From an uncultured Prochlorococcus sp. (lineage in GTDB: Bacteria > Cyanobacteriota > Cyanobacteriia > PCC-6307 > Cyanobiaceae): a stretch of DNA of 64,000 nucleotides. The position numbers and the translations under genes are program-made. The stretch lies in the NCBI GenBank assembly GCA_902590775.1, contig CACIYC010000002.1:25372-89371 (forward strand), in the 5' to 3' direction. The notes under the pieces are model-generated. The model made no database searches and was not told the origin of the DNA. It saw nothing but the letters and a program-made list of their open reading frames with translations. Below, in pieces: positions 47,313-55,539 of this stretch (position 1 is its first letter; the number at the start of each line of letters is the position of its first letter).

Positions 47313-47540
47313 TTAATTGGAAATAAGATTTTTTAGAATTATCAAAAGGAATAAATTAACAACTATAAAAGAAATATAGACTATTCTTGGATTTTTTAGT
47401 CCTTTTGGTGCTGTCATTTCTATACCTAAAAACTTAAACAAAGTTTGATTCTCATTGTCATCATAGGATAAAATATTTTCCTTTAAAGATTTACTTCTTT
47501 CAATTTCGCTTGTCTTCTCTGAGTTATTATTTTCCTTCAT
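47313..47540 (-). CDS. Small membrane protein, unknown function
   Basis: A 75-residue protein with a polar Asn/Glu/Ser-rich first half, a conserved-looking FKFLGIEMTAPKGLKNPRIVY, and one C-terminal membrane span (about 53-71). I do not recognise a domain. Runs convergently into the zinc-ribbon frame, 8 bp apart, and lies 28 bp downstream of the FemAB-like gene on the same strand. Confidence 0.72.
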   Translation of the reverse strand: MKENNNSEKTSEIERSKSLKENILSYDDNENQTLFKFLGIEMTAPKGLKNPRIVYISFIVVNLFLLIILKNLISN

Positions 47541-47568
47541 AAAAAATTGTTTATTTAATAAATAATTT

Positions 47569-48747
47569 TTATTTTAAGTCTTTATTATTATCCTTGAAAG
47601 GAACTTCATTATTTGACGCATTGATTTCTTGAATCATTAGATGATTTATTTTAGGGAGCCATGCTTTAATAAGAGATTCCATCTCACTGTTATACCAGCG
47701 ATGAAGACTAAAGCGAGGAATTGAAGAAAAACCTCTTCTTAGCTTGTGACTACCTCCCGCACCTGGATCAAATATAGTTATTCCATTTTTTATTGCCCAT
47801 GAGATTGGTGAGTAGTAGCACAAATCAAAATGTAAGTTTTTTATCTCCTGATTGCTACCCCAATATCTACCCCAAAGTATTTCCCAGTTAGTAATAAAGA
47901 GAGACATTGCAACTGGTTCTTTAATATTCCCTCTATTTGCATTAAATAAAAGAATATTTTCTCTAAGACTATCATTCAATAAATGTTTGAAAAAATCTTT
48001 TGTGAGATATTTACTACCCCATGCTCCCCATTTTCTACAATGTAATTCATAAAGATTGTACATAAGTTGAATTAGTTCTAAATCTATTTCTTTCCCATTC
48101 AGAATTGATATTTGAAGCCCAGCTTGTTCGATTGATTTTTTCTCTCTTTTTATATTTCTTCGCTGGTTAGAATTAAATTTTGCAAGGTATTCTTCAAAAC
48201 TACTTTCTCCTTTTGAGTTCCATAAGCTTTGTTTATTGATCCAGCAGGAGCATTGAGCAGCTTCACCAAATTTTTTCCAATGTTGATCTACATATAGGAA
48301 ATTACAACTTAATATTCTATTCTTGATAGCAAAATCATCAATTATACGCATTATAATTTTTGTAATATCACCTTCATCTTCTTGATTAGAAATAAAAAAC
48401 TTATAACCTTCTATAGGACTTAAAGGTGACATTCCTATTAGCTTAGGATAATATTGAAGATTTATTTGATTAGCTAAATTTGCAAATGGTTGATCGAAAA
48501 TGAATTCACCGTAGCTATGATTTTTTAAGTACAGCGGTGCGAATGCAATAAGACGATTATTATCCCAAAGTGTTAGATGAATAGGCTGCCATCCAAACTT
48601 TCTAGATATACTTTCTGAATTTTCTAGAGCATATAACCAATTCCAATGAAAAAAAGGAATGTTTTTATTATCTAAAAGAGTTTCCCAATTTTCTTTAGGA
48701 ATTTCTTCAATGGAGCCATGCCATTTTGCCTTAAGTGATTTATTCAA
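47569..48747 (-). CDS. FemAB-like GNAT-fold protein (COG3146/DUF482)
   Basis: A 392-residue protein with family text such as PFFHWNWLYALE near the start, RRNIKREKKSIEQAGL in the middle and ITIFDPGAGGSHKLRRGFSS near the C-terminus. This matches the FemAB-like/DUF482 family of GNAT-fold acyl or aminoacyl transferases. Substrate unknown. Its start overlaps the stop of the RibD_C-type gene by 4 bp, so the two are coupled. Confidence 0.88.
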   Translation of the reverse strand: MNKSLKAKWHGSIEEIPKENWETLLDNKNIPFFHWNWLYALENSESISRKFGWQPIHLTLWDNNRLIAFAPLYLKNHSYGEFIFDQPFANLANQINLQYYPKLIGMSPLSPIEGYKFFISNQEDEGDITKIIMRIIDDFAIKNRILSCNFLYVDQHWKKFGEAAQCSCWINKQSLWNSKGESSFEEYLAKFNSNQRRNIKREKKSIEQAGLQISILNGKEIDLELIQLMYNLYELHCRKWGAWGSKYLTKDFFKHLLNDSLRENILLFNANRGNIKEPVAMSLFITNWEILWGRYWGSNQEIKNLHFDLCYYSPISWAIKNGITIFDPGAGGSHKLRRGFSSIPRFSLHRWYNSEMESLIKAWLPKINHLMIQEINASNNEVPFKDNNKDLK

Positions 48748-49415
48748 GATTTATTCCTATAATATTTGATCATTAATTCATTATCTTCAAGTTTTTCTAT
48801 CTCTTTAAGAGTCCATGCTCTTGCTGAAGATAATTGGATTGGCAGATCAATTAGCTTTGTAGGGGTCCATGTATATTTTCCTCCTAAAATTCTAGGCACA
48901 ATAGTTAACTGTAGTTCATCAATCTGATCTTCTAATAGTATAGATTTAACCAGTTTCTTTCCACCTAATAGTACTATTTTGTTGCATCCTTCTTCACTGA
49001 TTTTCTTAAAAGTTTCTGACCAATCCTCTTGAATAAATAAATGCCTATGAAAACCTTTTGTATCTAGAAGCTTTTGATTCGATGTTGGGCTTAATAGCCA
49101 TCTTGTAATTGGTTGTTCAAAAAAACCCCAGTTTTTTGAAAAAGAAGAATTTTTAGAAACTATTAATGAAATTGGTTGAGAGGAGCGACCCTCTTTATGA
49201 CGTCTTTCAATTAATTTTGCATTATGAATTAAGCATGTATTTTGATGAGCTCTAAGAGTTCCACTTCCCATTAAAGTTCCATCAGACCAGGCTAATGCTT
49301 TTTCTAAAACTTTTCTGTCTCCTTTCCCTCCAAGATTGCTCTTTCCTCCTTTTGGAAATGCGAGACGACCATCTAGACTGATTGCTAGTACTAGACGAAC
49401 GAAAGTTTTTTTCAA
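48744..49415 (-). CDS. RibD C-terminal-domain reductase
   Basis: A 223-residue protein covering only the dihydrofolate-reductase-like domain of RibD: LAISLDGRLA near the start, GTLRAHQNT (about 58-66) and ILGGKYTW near the end. The deaminase domain is absent. It may carry out the riboflavin reductase step, or reduce a pterin. The gene is directly downstream of the tandem PTPS gene (4-bp gap), which favours a pteridine role, but this is inference. Confidence 0.85.
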   Translation of the reverse strand: MKKTFVRLVLAISLDGRLAFPKGGKSNLGGKGDRKVLEKALAWSDGTLMGSGTLRAHQNTCLIHNAKLIERRHKEGRSSQPISLIVSKNSSFSKNWGFFEQPITRWLLSPTSNQKLLDTKGFHRHLFIQEDWSETFKKISEEGCNKIVLLGGKKLVKSILLEDQIDELQLTIVPRILGGKYTWTPTKLIDLPIQLSSARAWTLKEIEKLEDNELMIKYYRNKS

Positions 49416-49419
49416 GAAA

Positions 49420-50334
49420 CTATTGGATATTTACCATATTTAAGTTGTCTAATAATGGGGTCTCAGCATATATTACTGCAGCATTATTAGGACTTTCTTG
49501 GAGATGAACTTTATGAAGATTGGCTCCAATGTTATTAATAGGATCCTTTAATATATCTGCAATATGTAAAGCAATATTCTCAGCAGTAGGGACACAATTT
49601 TTAAAATGAGGTATATCCTTATTTAGAAAAGTGTGATCAAAAGGCTCTATCACTAAATCTTCAACTATTTTTTGAAGTGAAGAAAGATCACATATCATAC
49701 CCGATCTTTCTTGAATTATTCCTCTTACGGTTATATCAATTAAATAGTTATGACCATGACCATGAGTTCTGGCACATTTACCGTATATGTTTTCATTCTC
49801 TATTTGAGATAACTCTTCTCTTGCTAAGCGGTGTGCTGCAGCAAAGTGTTTACGAATTGTTAGGAATGCTTCCATATCGTTTCCAAGATAGTCAGCCCAT
49901 AGCGAAGGTTCTTCGTAAAGGCGCAAAGCTATTAGAGGTAATTTGGATTCTAGTCTCATCCAGATTACTCTTGATAATGCTTCTGTGGTTGGTAAGGATC
50001 CTGATCTTTTTGAAATATCAAATTCAGGCCAAGTTTGATTTATAAAGCGGAAGTTAAGTTGGCTAGATACTTCTTTTTTGATTGCATGCTTTACATCAGA
50101 AAGGTTTAGGACCATTCCATTTTCATTTAGCTGCCCTGCCATAGATACAATTAACTCGTAATTGTGACCATGGCCTGGAGCAAATGCACATCCCCCAAAG
50201 GATTGTGAATTATCATCAGCTGATAACTCTGGGAGCCAATATTGGTGACTTGCGCTAAATGTTGCTCGACGGGTAATAACACAATTCCGCCCTTTCCCAT
50301 GTTTATTTTTAGATGTGAGTTCTTTCATTTTCAT
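49420..50334 (-). CDS. Tandem 6-pyruvoyl-tetrahydropterin synthase (two PTPS domains)
   Basis: A 304-residue protein with two PTPS/QueD-family domains. First (about 18-145): zinc histidine in ATFSASHQY and catalytic CAFAPGHGHNYEL. Second (about 150-295): HFAAAHRL and CARTHGHGHNYLID. Both keep the catalytic cysteine and the zinc HGH, so both may be active. The C-x4-GHGHNY spacing is that of tetrahydropterin-forming PTPS rather than the CxxxHGH of E. coli QueD. Possible products are tetrahydropterins or a queuosine precursor. Confidence 0.9.
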   Translation of the reverse strand: MKMKELTSKNKHGKGRNCVITRRATFSASHQYWLPELSADDNSQSFGGCAFAPGHGHNYELIVSMAGQLNENGMVLNLSDVKHAIKKEVSSQLNFRFINQTWPEFDISKRSGSLPTTEALSRVIWMRLESKLPLIALRLYEEPSLWADYLGNDMEAFLTIRKHFAAAHRLAREELSQIENENIYGKCARTHGHGHNYLIDITVRGIIQERSGMICDLSSLQKIVEDLVIEPFDHTFLNKDIPHFKNCVPTAENIALHIADILKDPINNIGANLHKVHLQESPNNAAVIYAETPLLDNLNMVNIQ

Positions 50335-50375
50335 TTCACATCAAGAACATCATCTTAAGAAGTTTTTCCCTTTGT

Positions 50376-50927
50376 GTGCTTATGACTGATTCTTTAATTA
50401 AATCCTTAGGGGGTCGCATTATTTATCTTGTAGGGATGATGGGCTCTGGTAAGAGTATGACAGGTCCTCTTCTTGCCGAATTGTTAAATTACAGTTTTAT
50501 TGATCAGGATACATTGATTGAAAAAATAGCTAAAACATCTATTCAAAATATTTTTCAAGAAAATGGAGAATGTGGTTTTAGAAATCTTGAAACCAAAGTT
50601 TTAAAAGAAATTGGTATGACACATTCTTTGGTTGTTGCAACAGGAGGTGGCATTGTCACTCGTTCTGAGAACTGGGGGATACTTCACCAGGGAATAGTTG
50701 TTTGGATTAACCCCAGTCTCAATTGTTTAATGAAAAGACTTCAGTTAGAAACGAGTAATCGCCCTTTACTTAATGAGAATGATTTAACTTCTACTCTTCA
50801 AAACTTAATAAAAGATCGTCATTCTTTATATTCTGAATCTGACTTAGAGATATCTGTTGATGAACAAACTCCTAAAGAAGTTGCGGAAAAAATTTATAAA
50901 AAATTGCTAGATGTCATTCAGAATTAG
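50376..50927 (+). CDS. aroK: Shikimate kinase
   Basis: Phosphorylates shikimate in aromatic amino-acid synthesis. 183 residues. Walker A GMMGSGKSMTGP (about residues 20-31), shikimate-binding FIDQDTLIE (D in place near 44), and GGGIVTRSENW with the conserved glycines near 90. The lid region holds RPLL (about 128). Normal family length. Divergent from the PTPS gene; overlaps the convergent CRR7-like gene by 14 bp. Confidence 0.96.
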   Translation: MLMTDSLIKSLGGRIIYLVGMMGSGKSMTGPLLAELLNYSFIDQDTLIEKIAKTSIQNIFQENGECGFRNLETKVLKEIGMTHSLVVATGGGIVTRSENWGILHQGIVVWINPSLNCLMKRLQLETSNRPLLNENDLTSTLQNLIKDRHSLYSESDLEISVDEQTPKEVAEKIYKKLLDVIQN

Positions 50928-51180
50928 TATTTTCAACTCTGATAGCAAACCATTCAATAGAAAACCCTGGTTTTATTTCAAGATCGCATGCAGTATCTAA
51001 TAATCTTTGAGCAGCTGCTTTCATGGAAGGTTGATTTTTCAAATCTTGAGGAATTTCTTCCATTTTTGAGATCCAACTTTCTAACCATTTCAACGTTTTC
51101 TTTTCTGTAAGGAATTTTTCATCTTTACATGGCTCTAAAATGACATAATGTTCAGAATCTCTAATTAAAGGATGTGACAT
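50914..51180 (-). CDS. CRR7-like NDH-1 assembly protein (DUF3571)
   Basis: An 88-residue protein with HYVILEPCKDEKFLT at the start, LDTACDLEIKPG in the middle and an IEWFAIRVE end. This order and spacing fit the chlororespiratory reduction 7 (CRR7) family, needed for stable assembly of the chloroplast NDH complex. Its cyanobacterial role is less clear. It is downstream of the glutathione S-transferase gene on the same strand, 12 bp apart. Confidence 0.8.
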   Translation of the reverse strand: MSHPLIRDSEHYVILEPCKDEKFLTEKKTLKWLESWISKMEEIPQDLKNQPSMKAAAQRLLDTACDLEIKPGFSIEWFAIRVENTNSE

Positions 51181-51192
51181 AGATTCAAGAAT

Positions 51193-51918
51193 TTATAGAG
51201 TTGCTGGATCTTTTTCAAATAGCTTTTCTTCAAGTTCGTCTCGCCAATCAAATAAATCTTTTAATTGAGGATTATCAGCAAATCCTGGACATCCTTTATG
51301 ATAAAGCCTTTTTCCTGATGAAAAAGGAAAACATAATAGGGATAATTGAGCTGCAACAGCTAAATCTGCAATAGTTAGAGAATTTCCCACTAAATATTGA
51401 TTTACGGAAACTGATTTGGAAATTTTTTTTAAGCTATCGAGTAATTGTTGACTTTGATTTGTATTGATTATTTCATTTACTCCATTAATCAATTCAAAAG
51501 GCAATGTATTGACAAGGTTTTTTAATGAGCCTGGAAAGCTTTCTGGCAAAAGAGCTTCTCTTAGTAATGGATCCATGGAAGCTGCCTTAATTAACTCCAA
51601 CCGCACCGATTTTGCTAAAGCTGTATCGGCCCAGTCCTCAATCATTTCGACTATCGCAGCTTCTTTTGGATCTTTGGGAACTAAGGATGGTTCTTTTGTA
51701 ATTTTTTCTAAATATTCAATGATTGCAGTTGAGTCGGAAATCACATTCTCACCATCTTTCAATACAGGAAGTTGTTTTTGTCCAGAAAGCTTGAAAATCT
51801 GAAGTTGCCCGATCCCAGGCTTGATTTCAACGATTCTATAGGTCAGTTTTTTGGCTTCTAGACCTAAGCGAACTTTTAGGCAAAAAGAAGAATGCTGAAA
51901 TTGATATAGTTCCAACAT
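51193..51918 (-). CDS. Glutathione S-transferase family protein
   Basis: A 241-residue protein with an N-terminal thioredoxin-fold domain (LYQFQHSSFCLKVRLGLEAK, with S and C where the active site of GSTs lies, then KQLPVLKDGENVISDSTAIIEYL) and a C-terminal helical domain (SLTIADLAVAAQL). Cyanobacterial GSTs detoxify methylglyoxal or peroxides; the substrate here is not known. ATG start. Confidence 0.92.
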   Translation of the reverse strand: MLELYQFQHSSFCLKVRLGLEAKKLTYRIVEIKPGIGQLQIFKLSGQKQLPVLKDGENVISDSTAIIEYLEKITKEPSLVPKDPKEAAIVEMIEDWADTALAKSVRLELIKAASMDPLLREALLPESFPGSLKNLVNTLPFELINGVNEIINTNQSQQLLDSLKKISKSVSVNQYLVGNSLTIADLAVAAQLSLLCFPFSSGKRLYHKGCPGFADNPQLKDLFDWRDELEEKLFEKDPATL

Positions 51919-51977
51919 AAAGTTTTAGAGTCAAAGGATGTAAGAGTAGCTATTAAGGATATGAAATAGTGTGATCA

Positions 51978-52184
51978 ATGGGTGAGTTTTTTTCCAATGT
52001 TTCTAGATACCCCAAATATCTTATAACTATTATTCTTGGTGTTTTTGCTTCTTTTCTTCAACCATTGATCCGAAGAGGTAAGAATCCGGTAACTGCAATA
52101 GCACTTATTGGAGCTTTGATAAGTGGTCTTTTGACATTGATTTTTATTGTCAAAGCAATGGTTTACCCAGCATCTATGGTGTGA
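51978..52184 (+). CDS. DUF751 (Ycf33-like) membrane protein
   Basis: A 68-residue protein, [17 protein letters not shown] followed by two membrane spans (about 14-30 and 39-62) around [14 protein letters not shown]. This is the DUF751/Ycf33-type family of cyanobacteria and plastids; function unknown. Its stop overlaps the frame of rbfA, so translation of the pair may be coupled. Confidence 0.88.
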   Translation: MGEFFSNVSRYPKYLITIILGVFASFLQPLIRRGKNPVTAIALIGALISGLLTLIFIVKAMVYPASMV

Positions 52185-52186
52185 AG

Positions 52187-52579
52187 ATGACTCAAAGTAG
52201 ACGGGTTGAAAAAGTAGCTGCGTTAATTCGTAAGGAAATGGGTCAGTTGCTACTTCATGGAATTAGAGATCTGAGTTTTCATTCAACAATGATTACTATT
52301 ACTGATGTTCAGGTTTCTGGTGACCTTCAGCATTGCAAAATTTTTGTAAGTATTTTTGGAAATGAGAATAAACAAAATCAAGTTTTTTCCGTTTTAGAAG
52401 CATCTCAGTCTTTTTTAAAAGGAGAAATGGGTAGGAGATTAAATATGAGGCGAGCACCTGATGTTGTATTTAAGCTAGATAAAGGAATGGAAAAAGGGAT
52501 TTCTGTTTTGAATCTTTTAGATAAGTTAGAAGAAGAACGAAAAACTAAAAATTCTACTTTTTCTAGTCAGAAAGATTAA
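52187..52579 (+). CDS. rbfA: Ribosome-binding factor A
   Basis: Helps maturation of the 30S subunit and cold-shock adaptation. 130 residues from ATG 52187 with [19 protein letters not shown] at the start and a KH-like fold with [15 protein letters not shown] and [20 protein letters not shown] at 52181, which overlaps the preceding stop, would add two residues. It is in the run DUF751-rbfA-GH3-hemD. Confidence 0.95.
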   Translation: MTQSRRVEKVAALIRKEMGQLLLHGIRDLSFHSTMITITDVQVSGDLQHCKIFVSIFGNENKQNQVFSVLEASQSFLKGEMGRRLNMRRAPDVVFKLDKGMEKGISVLNLLDKLEEERKTKNSTFSSQKD

Positions 52580-52581
52580 TT

Positions 52582-54228
52582 TTGATCTCGTTACAAAAAA
52601 ATGAATTAAGAAAAAAAGTTTTGGAGCTTTTAGTAATTAGGGCTAGTGGCTTCTCTTTTGATTCGCAAAGACAATATCCTTTATGGGAATTGCCGAATGA
52701 GCAATTGAAGTATCTCTTAAAACAAGGCCTTGGTGGGGTGATATTGCATGGTGGAAGTGTTCAAGAAATAAAAAATAGGTCTATTACCTTGAGAAGATGG
52801 GCCAAGCAGTCAATTCTTCTATGTGCAGATGTTGAAGAAGGGGTTGGGCAACGTTTTGAGGGAGGATCTTGGTTGCCTCCTCCAATGGCATTAGGACTGA
52901 GATATGCAAAGAATCCTCAAGAGGCACTCTATTTAGCAGAGCAATATGGAAGATGCATAGGTTCTCAAGCACGCCGATGTGGTTTGAATTGGGTTTTAGC
53001 TCCAGTTTGCGATGTAAATAGCAATCCATTAAATCCTGTTATTAATATGCGTGCTTGGGGGAAAGACCCTCATACTGTTTCTGCTCTTGTATGTTCTTTC
53101 CATAGAGGGCTTATCTCTCAAGGAGTTCTCAGTTGTGCAAAACATTTTCCAGGTCATGGGGATACAAGAGTTGATTCTCATCTGGAATTGCCAATTCTTG
53201 ATAATGATTTTTCTAGATTAAAGGAGATAGAACTTATTCCGTTTAAGGATCTGATTGATAATGGGGTGCATAGTGTGATGACTGCTCATATTCTTTTGAA
53301 AAAGATTGATTCTGCTTTTATTGCAACTTTTTCAAAAAAGCTCTTATCTCATCTTCTAAGAGAAAAACTTGGTTTTCAAGGATTAATTGTTACAGACGCA
53401 CTGATTATGAAAGCAATTACTAAGAAATATGGTCCTGGAGAGGCAGCTGTTATGGCTTTTGAAGCAGGTGCAGATTTAATTCTCATGCCTGAGAATCCAT
53501 TTGAGGCAATTGAAGCAATTGTTGAAGCATTGATTAAGGGAAGAATTCCTGTCAAAAGACTTGAACAATCTTTAGAAAGAAGATATAGAGCAATATCTAA
53601 ATTAAACAGTTTTGACTGTGATTCTTTCGATGATGAAATCTCTTTTAATAACAAAGAATTTGAACAATCTGATGATCAATGCTTAGTTAAAAAAATAATT
53701 GATATTTCTGTTGAGATTAGAAATAATCTCTCAAGTAATGATTCAAATGGTTTAGTTAATTTAATAAGAGTTGATGATATTTTACCTTGTAAATTTCTTT
53801 CTAAGTCTTCACCTGCTTTCCTTATCCCTAAAAAATTTGGATATAAAAATGTTTTGTTTCATTCATTAGGAGTTGATCCTTGGAAAAAGGATTCTAATGA
53901 TCAATTAGCTTTAGATCGATTTGGCAAAGGTCCCTTCTTACTTCAGTTGTTTGTAAGAGGGAATCCTTTTCAAGGCAATCAAAATGAGACTGCGCGTTGG
54001 AAAGCGGTTGTGCATCAGTTGCAAAGTAAAGACCTTCTTTCTGCCTTAATTGTTTATGGGAGCTTTTATTTTTGGCATGATTTAAGCAAGGTCTTAAATC
54101 CTTCTATTCCAACGGCATATAGCCCTGGTCAGATGCCAGCAGCACAACAGAAGACTCTTGATGCCTTTTTCCAAAATGATAAAGAGCAAACTCTTATTAA
54201 AGAAAATGTTATAAAGTTCACTGATTAA
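52582..54228 (+). CDS. nagZ: Glycoside hydrolase family 3 (NagZ-like beta-N-acetylhexosaminidase)
   Basis: A 548-residue enzyme. The N-terminal 340 residues are a GH3 barrel: CADVEEGVGQRFEG, CAKHFPGHGDTRVDSHLELP (in parts, holding the His of the NagZ acid/base dyad) and the nucleophile aspartate in LIVTDALIMKAI. The C-terminal 200 residues exceed E. coli NagZ (341) and are not assigned. NagZ removes GlcNAc from anhydro-muropeptides; AnmK at 27838 acts in the same route. TTG start, 2 bp after rbfA. Confidence 0.88.
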   Translation: MISLQKNELRKKVLELLVIRASGFSFDSQRQYPLWELPNEQLKYLLKQGLGGVILHGGSVQEIKNRSITLRRWAKQSILLCADVEEGVGQRFEGGSWLPPPMALGLRYAKNPQEALYLAEQYGRCIGSQARRCGLNWVLAPVCDVNSNPLNPVINMRAWGKDPHTVSALVCSFHRGLISQGVLSCAKHFPGHGDTRVDSHLELPILDNDFSRLKEIELIPFKDLIDNGVHSVMTAHILLKKIDSAFIATFSKKLLSHLLREKLGFQGLIVTDALIMKAITKKYGPGEAAVMAFEAGADLILMPENPFEAIEAIVEALIKGRIPVKRLEQSLERRYRAISKLNSFDCDSFDDEISFNNKEFEQSDDQCLVKKIIDISVEIRNNLSSNDSNGLVNLIRVDDILPCKFLSKSSPAFLIPKKFGYKNVLFHSLGVDPWKKDSNDQLALDRFGKGPFLLQLFVRGNPFQGNQNETARWKAVVHQLQSKDLLSALIVYGSFYFWHDLSKVLNPSIPTAYSPGQMPAAQQKTLDAFFQNDKEQTLIKENVIKFTD

Positions 54229-54260
54229 ATGGGTAAATTAAATTTCTGTATTGGAATTGC

Positions 54261-55064
54261 ATGAATCTTGAGTCCGTTCTTCCTTTGCAAGGAAAGAAAG
54301 TAATTATTACAAGAGCTCAGAATCAGCAAACTGAGGCTCGTGATCTTTTTGAAGCTAAGGGTGCAAGGGTTTTTGATTTACCTTCTCTTGTCATTGTTCC
54401 TCCAGATGATTTCTCTCCTTTAGATGAGGCTTTATTAAAATTAAAAGATTTTCATTGGATAATTTTTTCTAGTGCAAATGGAGTAAAGGCGGTCGAGCAA
54501 AGATTGCAATTATTGGGTAGCTCTCTCCATTTGATGCCTAAAAGTTTAAAGATTGCATCTGTCGGGAAGAAAACATCAACATTATTGGAATCTTTTAATG
54601 TGATTCCTAATTTTGTTCCTCCTGAATTTGTTGCTGATAGCTTGATACATAATTTCCCAACATCAGCAATGGGTTTGAAAATTTTAATTCCTAGAGTTCA
54701 AACAGGCGGTAGAACTATTTTGGCTGAAGCTTTTGGTCAAGCTGGTGCACAGGTTATTGAAGTTCCTGCATATGAATCAAAATGTCCTGCAGATATTCCA
54801 AAGGAAACATTTAACGAGTTAAATAATTCTAAAGTCGATGCAATTGTTTTTACAAGTGGCAAAACAGTCGCTAATACTTCTCGCCTAATTTATAAGTTTT
54901 TTGGAGATAGAGACATATTGAAGGGAGTTAAGATTATTTCAATAGGACCACAGACTAGTATTAGTTGTCAGAAATATTTTAATAGATTTGATGAAGAGGC
55001 AAATCGCCATGATTTAGATGGATTGGTTCAGGCATGTATTCAGTCAATAGGTAAGAGTAATTAG
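54261..55064 (+). CDS. hemD: Uroporphyrinogen-III synthase
   Basis: Closes hydroxymethylbilane to uroporphyrinogen III in tetrapyrrole synthesis. 267 residues with the family segments KKVIITRAQNQQTEARDLFEAKGA at the start, WIIFSSANGVKAV, IASVGKKTSTLLES, VIEVPAYESKCP and DAIVFTSGKTVANTS (in parts). The sequence is poorly conserved in this family, but the order and spacing agree. ATG start; last gene of the DUF751-rbfA-GH3-hemD run. Confidence 0.93.
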   Translation: MNLESVLPLQGKKVIITRAQNQQTEARDLFEAKGARVFDLPSLVIVPPDDFSPLDEALLKLKDFHWIIFSSANGVKAVEQRLQLLGSSLHLMPKSLKIASVGKKTSTLLESFNVIPNFVPPEFVADSLIHNFPTSAMGLKILIPRVQTGGRTILAEAFGQAGAQVIEVPAYESKCPADIPKETFNELNNSKVDAIVFTSGKTVANTSRLIYKFFGDRDILKGVKIISIGPQTSISCQKYFNRFDEEANRHDLDGLVQACIQSIGKSN

Positions 55065-55076
55065 TTTTTTATAAGT

Positions 55077-55538
55077 TTATGTTTTACCATAATCATTTTC
55101 GACTAGTTTTTTAAAATTATCTAGATTCTTCTGAAGTTCATTAGTTACCAATTTACCAAGGATATCTTCTTTCATAAAACGGGCTAATGCTTTTGGTAAT
55201 TCATACGAAATGATTAATGTTACTGAAGTATAGTTTTCTTTTTTTTCAGAGAACCTTACAGACCCTTTAGTGGGTAATCCTCCTATGGAAGACCATTCCA
55301 GTTTTTGCTTATCAATTCTTTCATTAATTTTTGCTTTCCACTTAAACCGAAAACCATTTGCAGCTAATGTCCATTCTGTAATATCTGGAAGGTTTTTTGT
55401 TTCATCTTCAATTGCTTTTACTGATTCTATCCATGTCATCCATAAAGGCATTGCATCTAAATCACTCCAAACTTTCCAAACCTTTTCTGCAGGGGCGTTT
55501 ATTTCATTAATTACTGTATGTTCAAGCCATTGTCCCAT
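55077..55538 (-). CDS. SRPBCC (START-like, cyclase/dehydrase) family protein
   Basis: A 153-residue protein with EHTVINEINAPAEKVWKVWSDLDAMPLWMTWI at the start (in parts), the SRPBCC opening, and a C-terminal helix LVTNELQKNLDNFKKLVE. Such proteins bind hydrophobic ligands. It lies directly behind zds on the same strand (1-bp gap), so it may bind or help transport a carotenoid; this is inference from position only. Confidence 0.85.
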   Translation of the reverse strand: MGQWLEHTVINEINAPAEKVWKVWSDLDAMPLWMTWIESVKAIEDETKNLPDITEWTLAANGFRFKWKAKINERIDKQKLEWSSIGGLPTKGSVRFSEKKENYTSVTLIISYELPKALARFMKEDILGKLVTNELQKNLDNFKKLVENDYGKT

Positions 55539-55539
55539 G

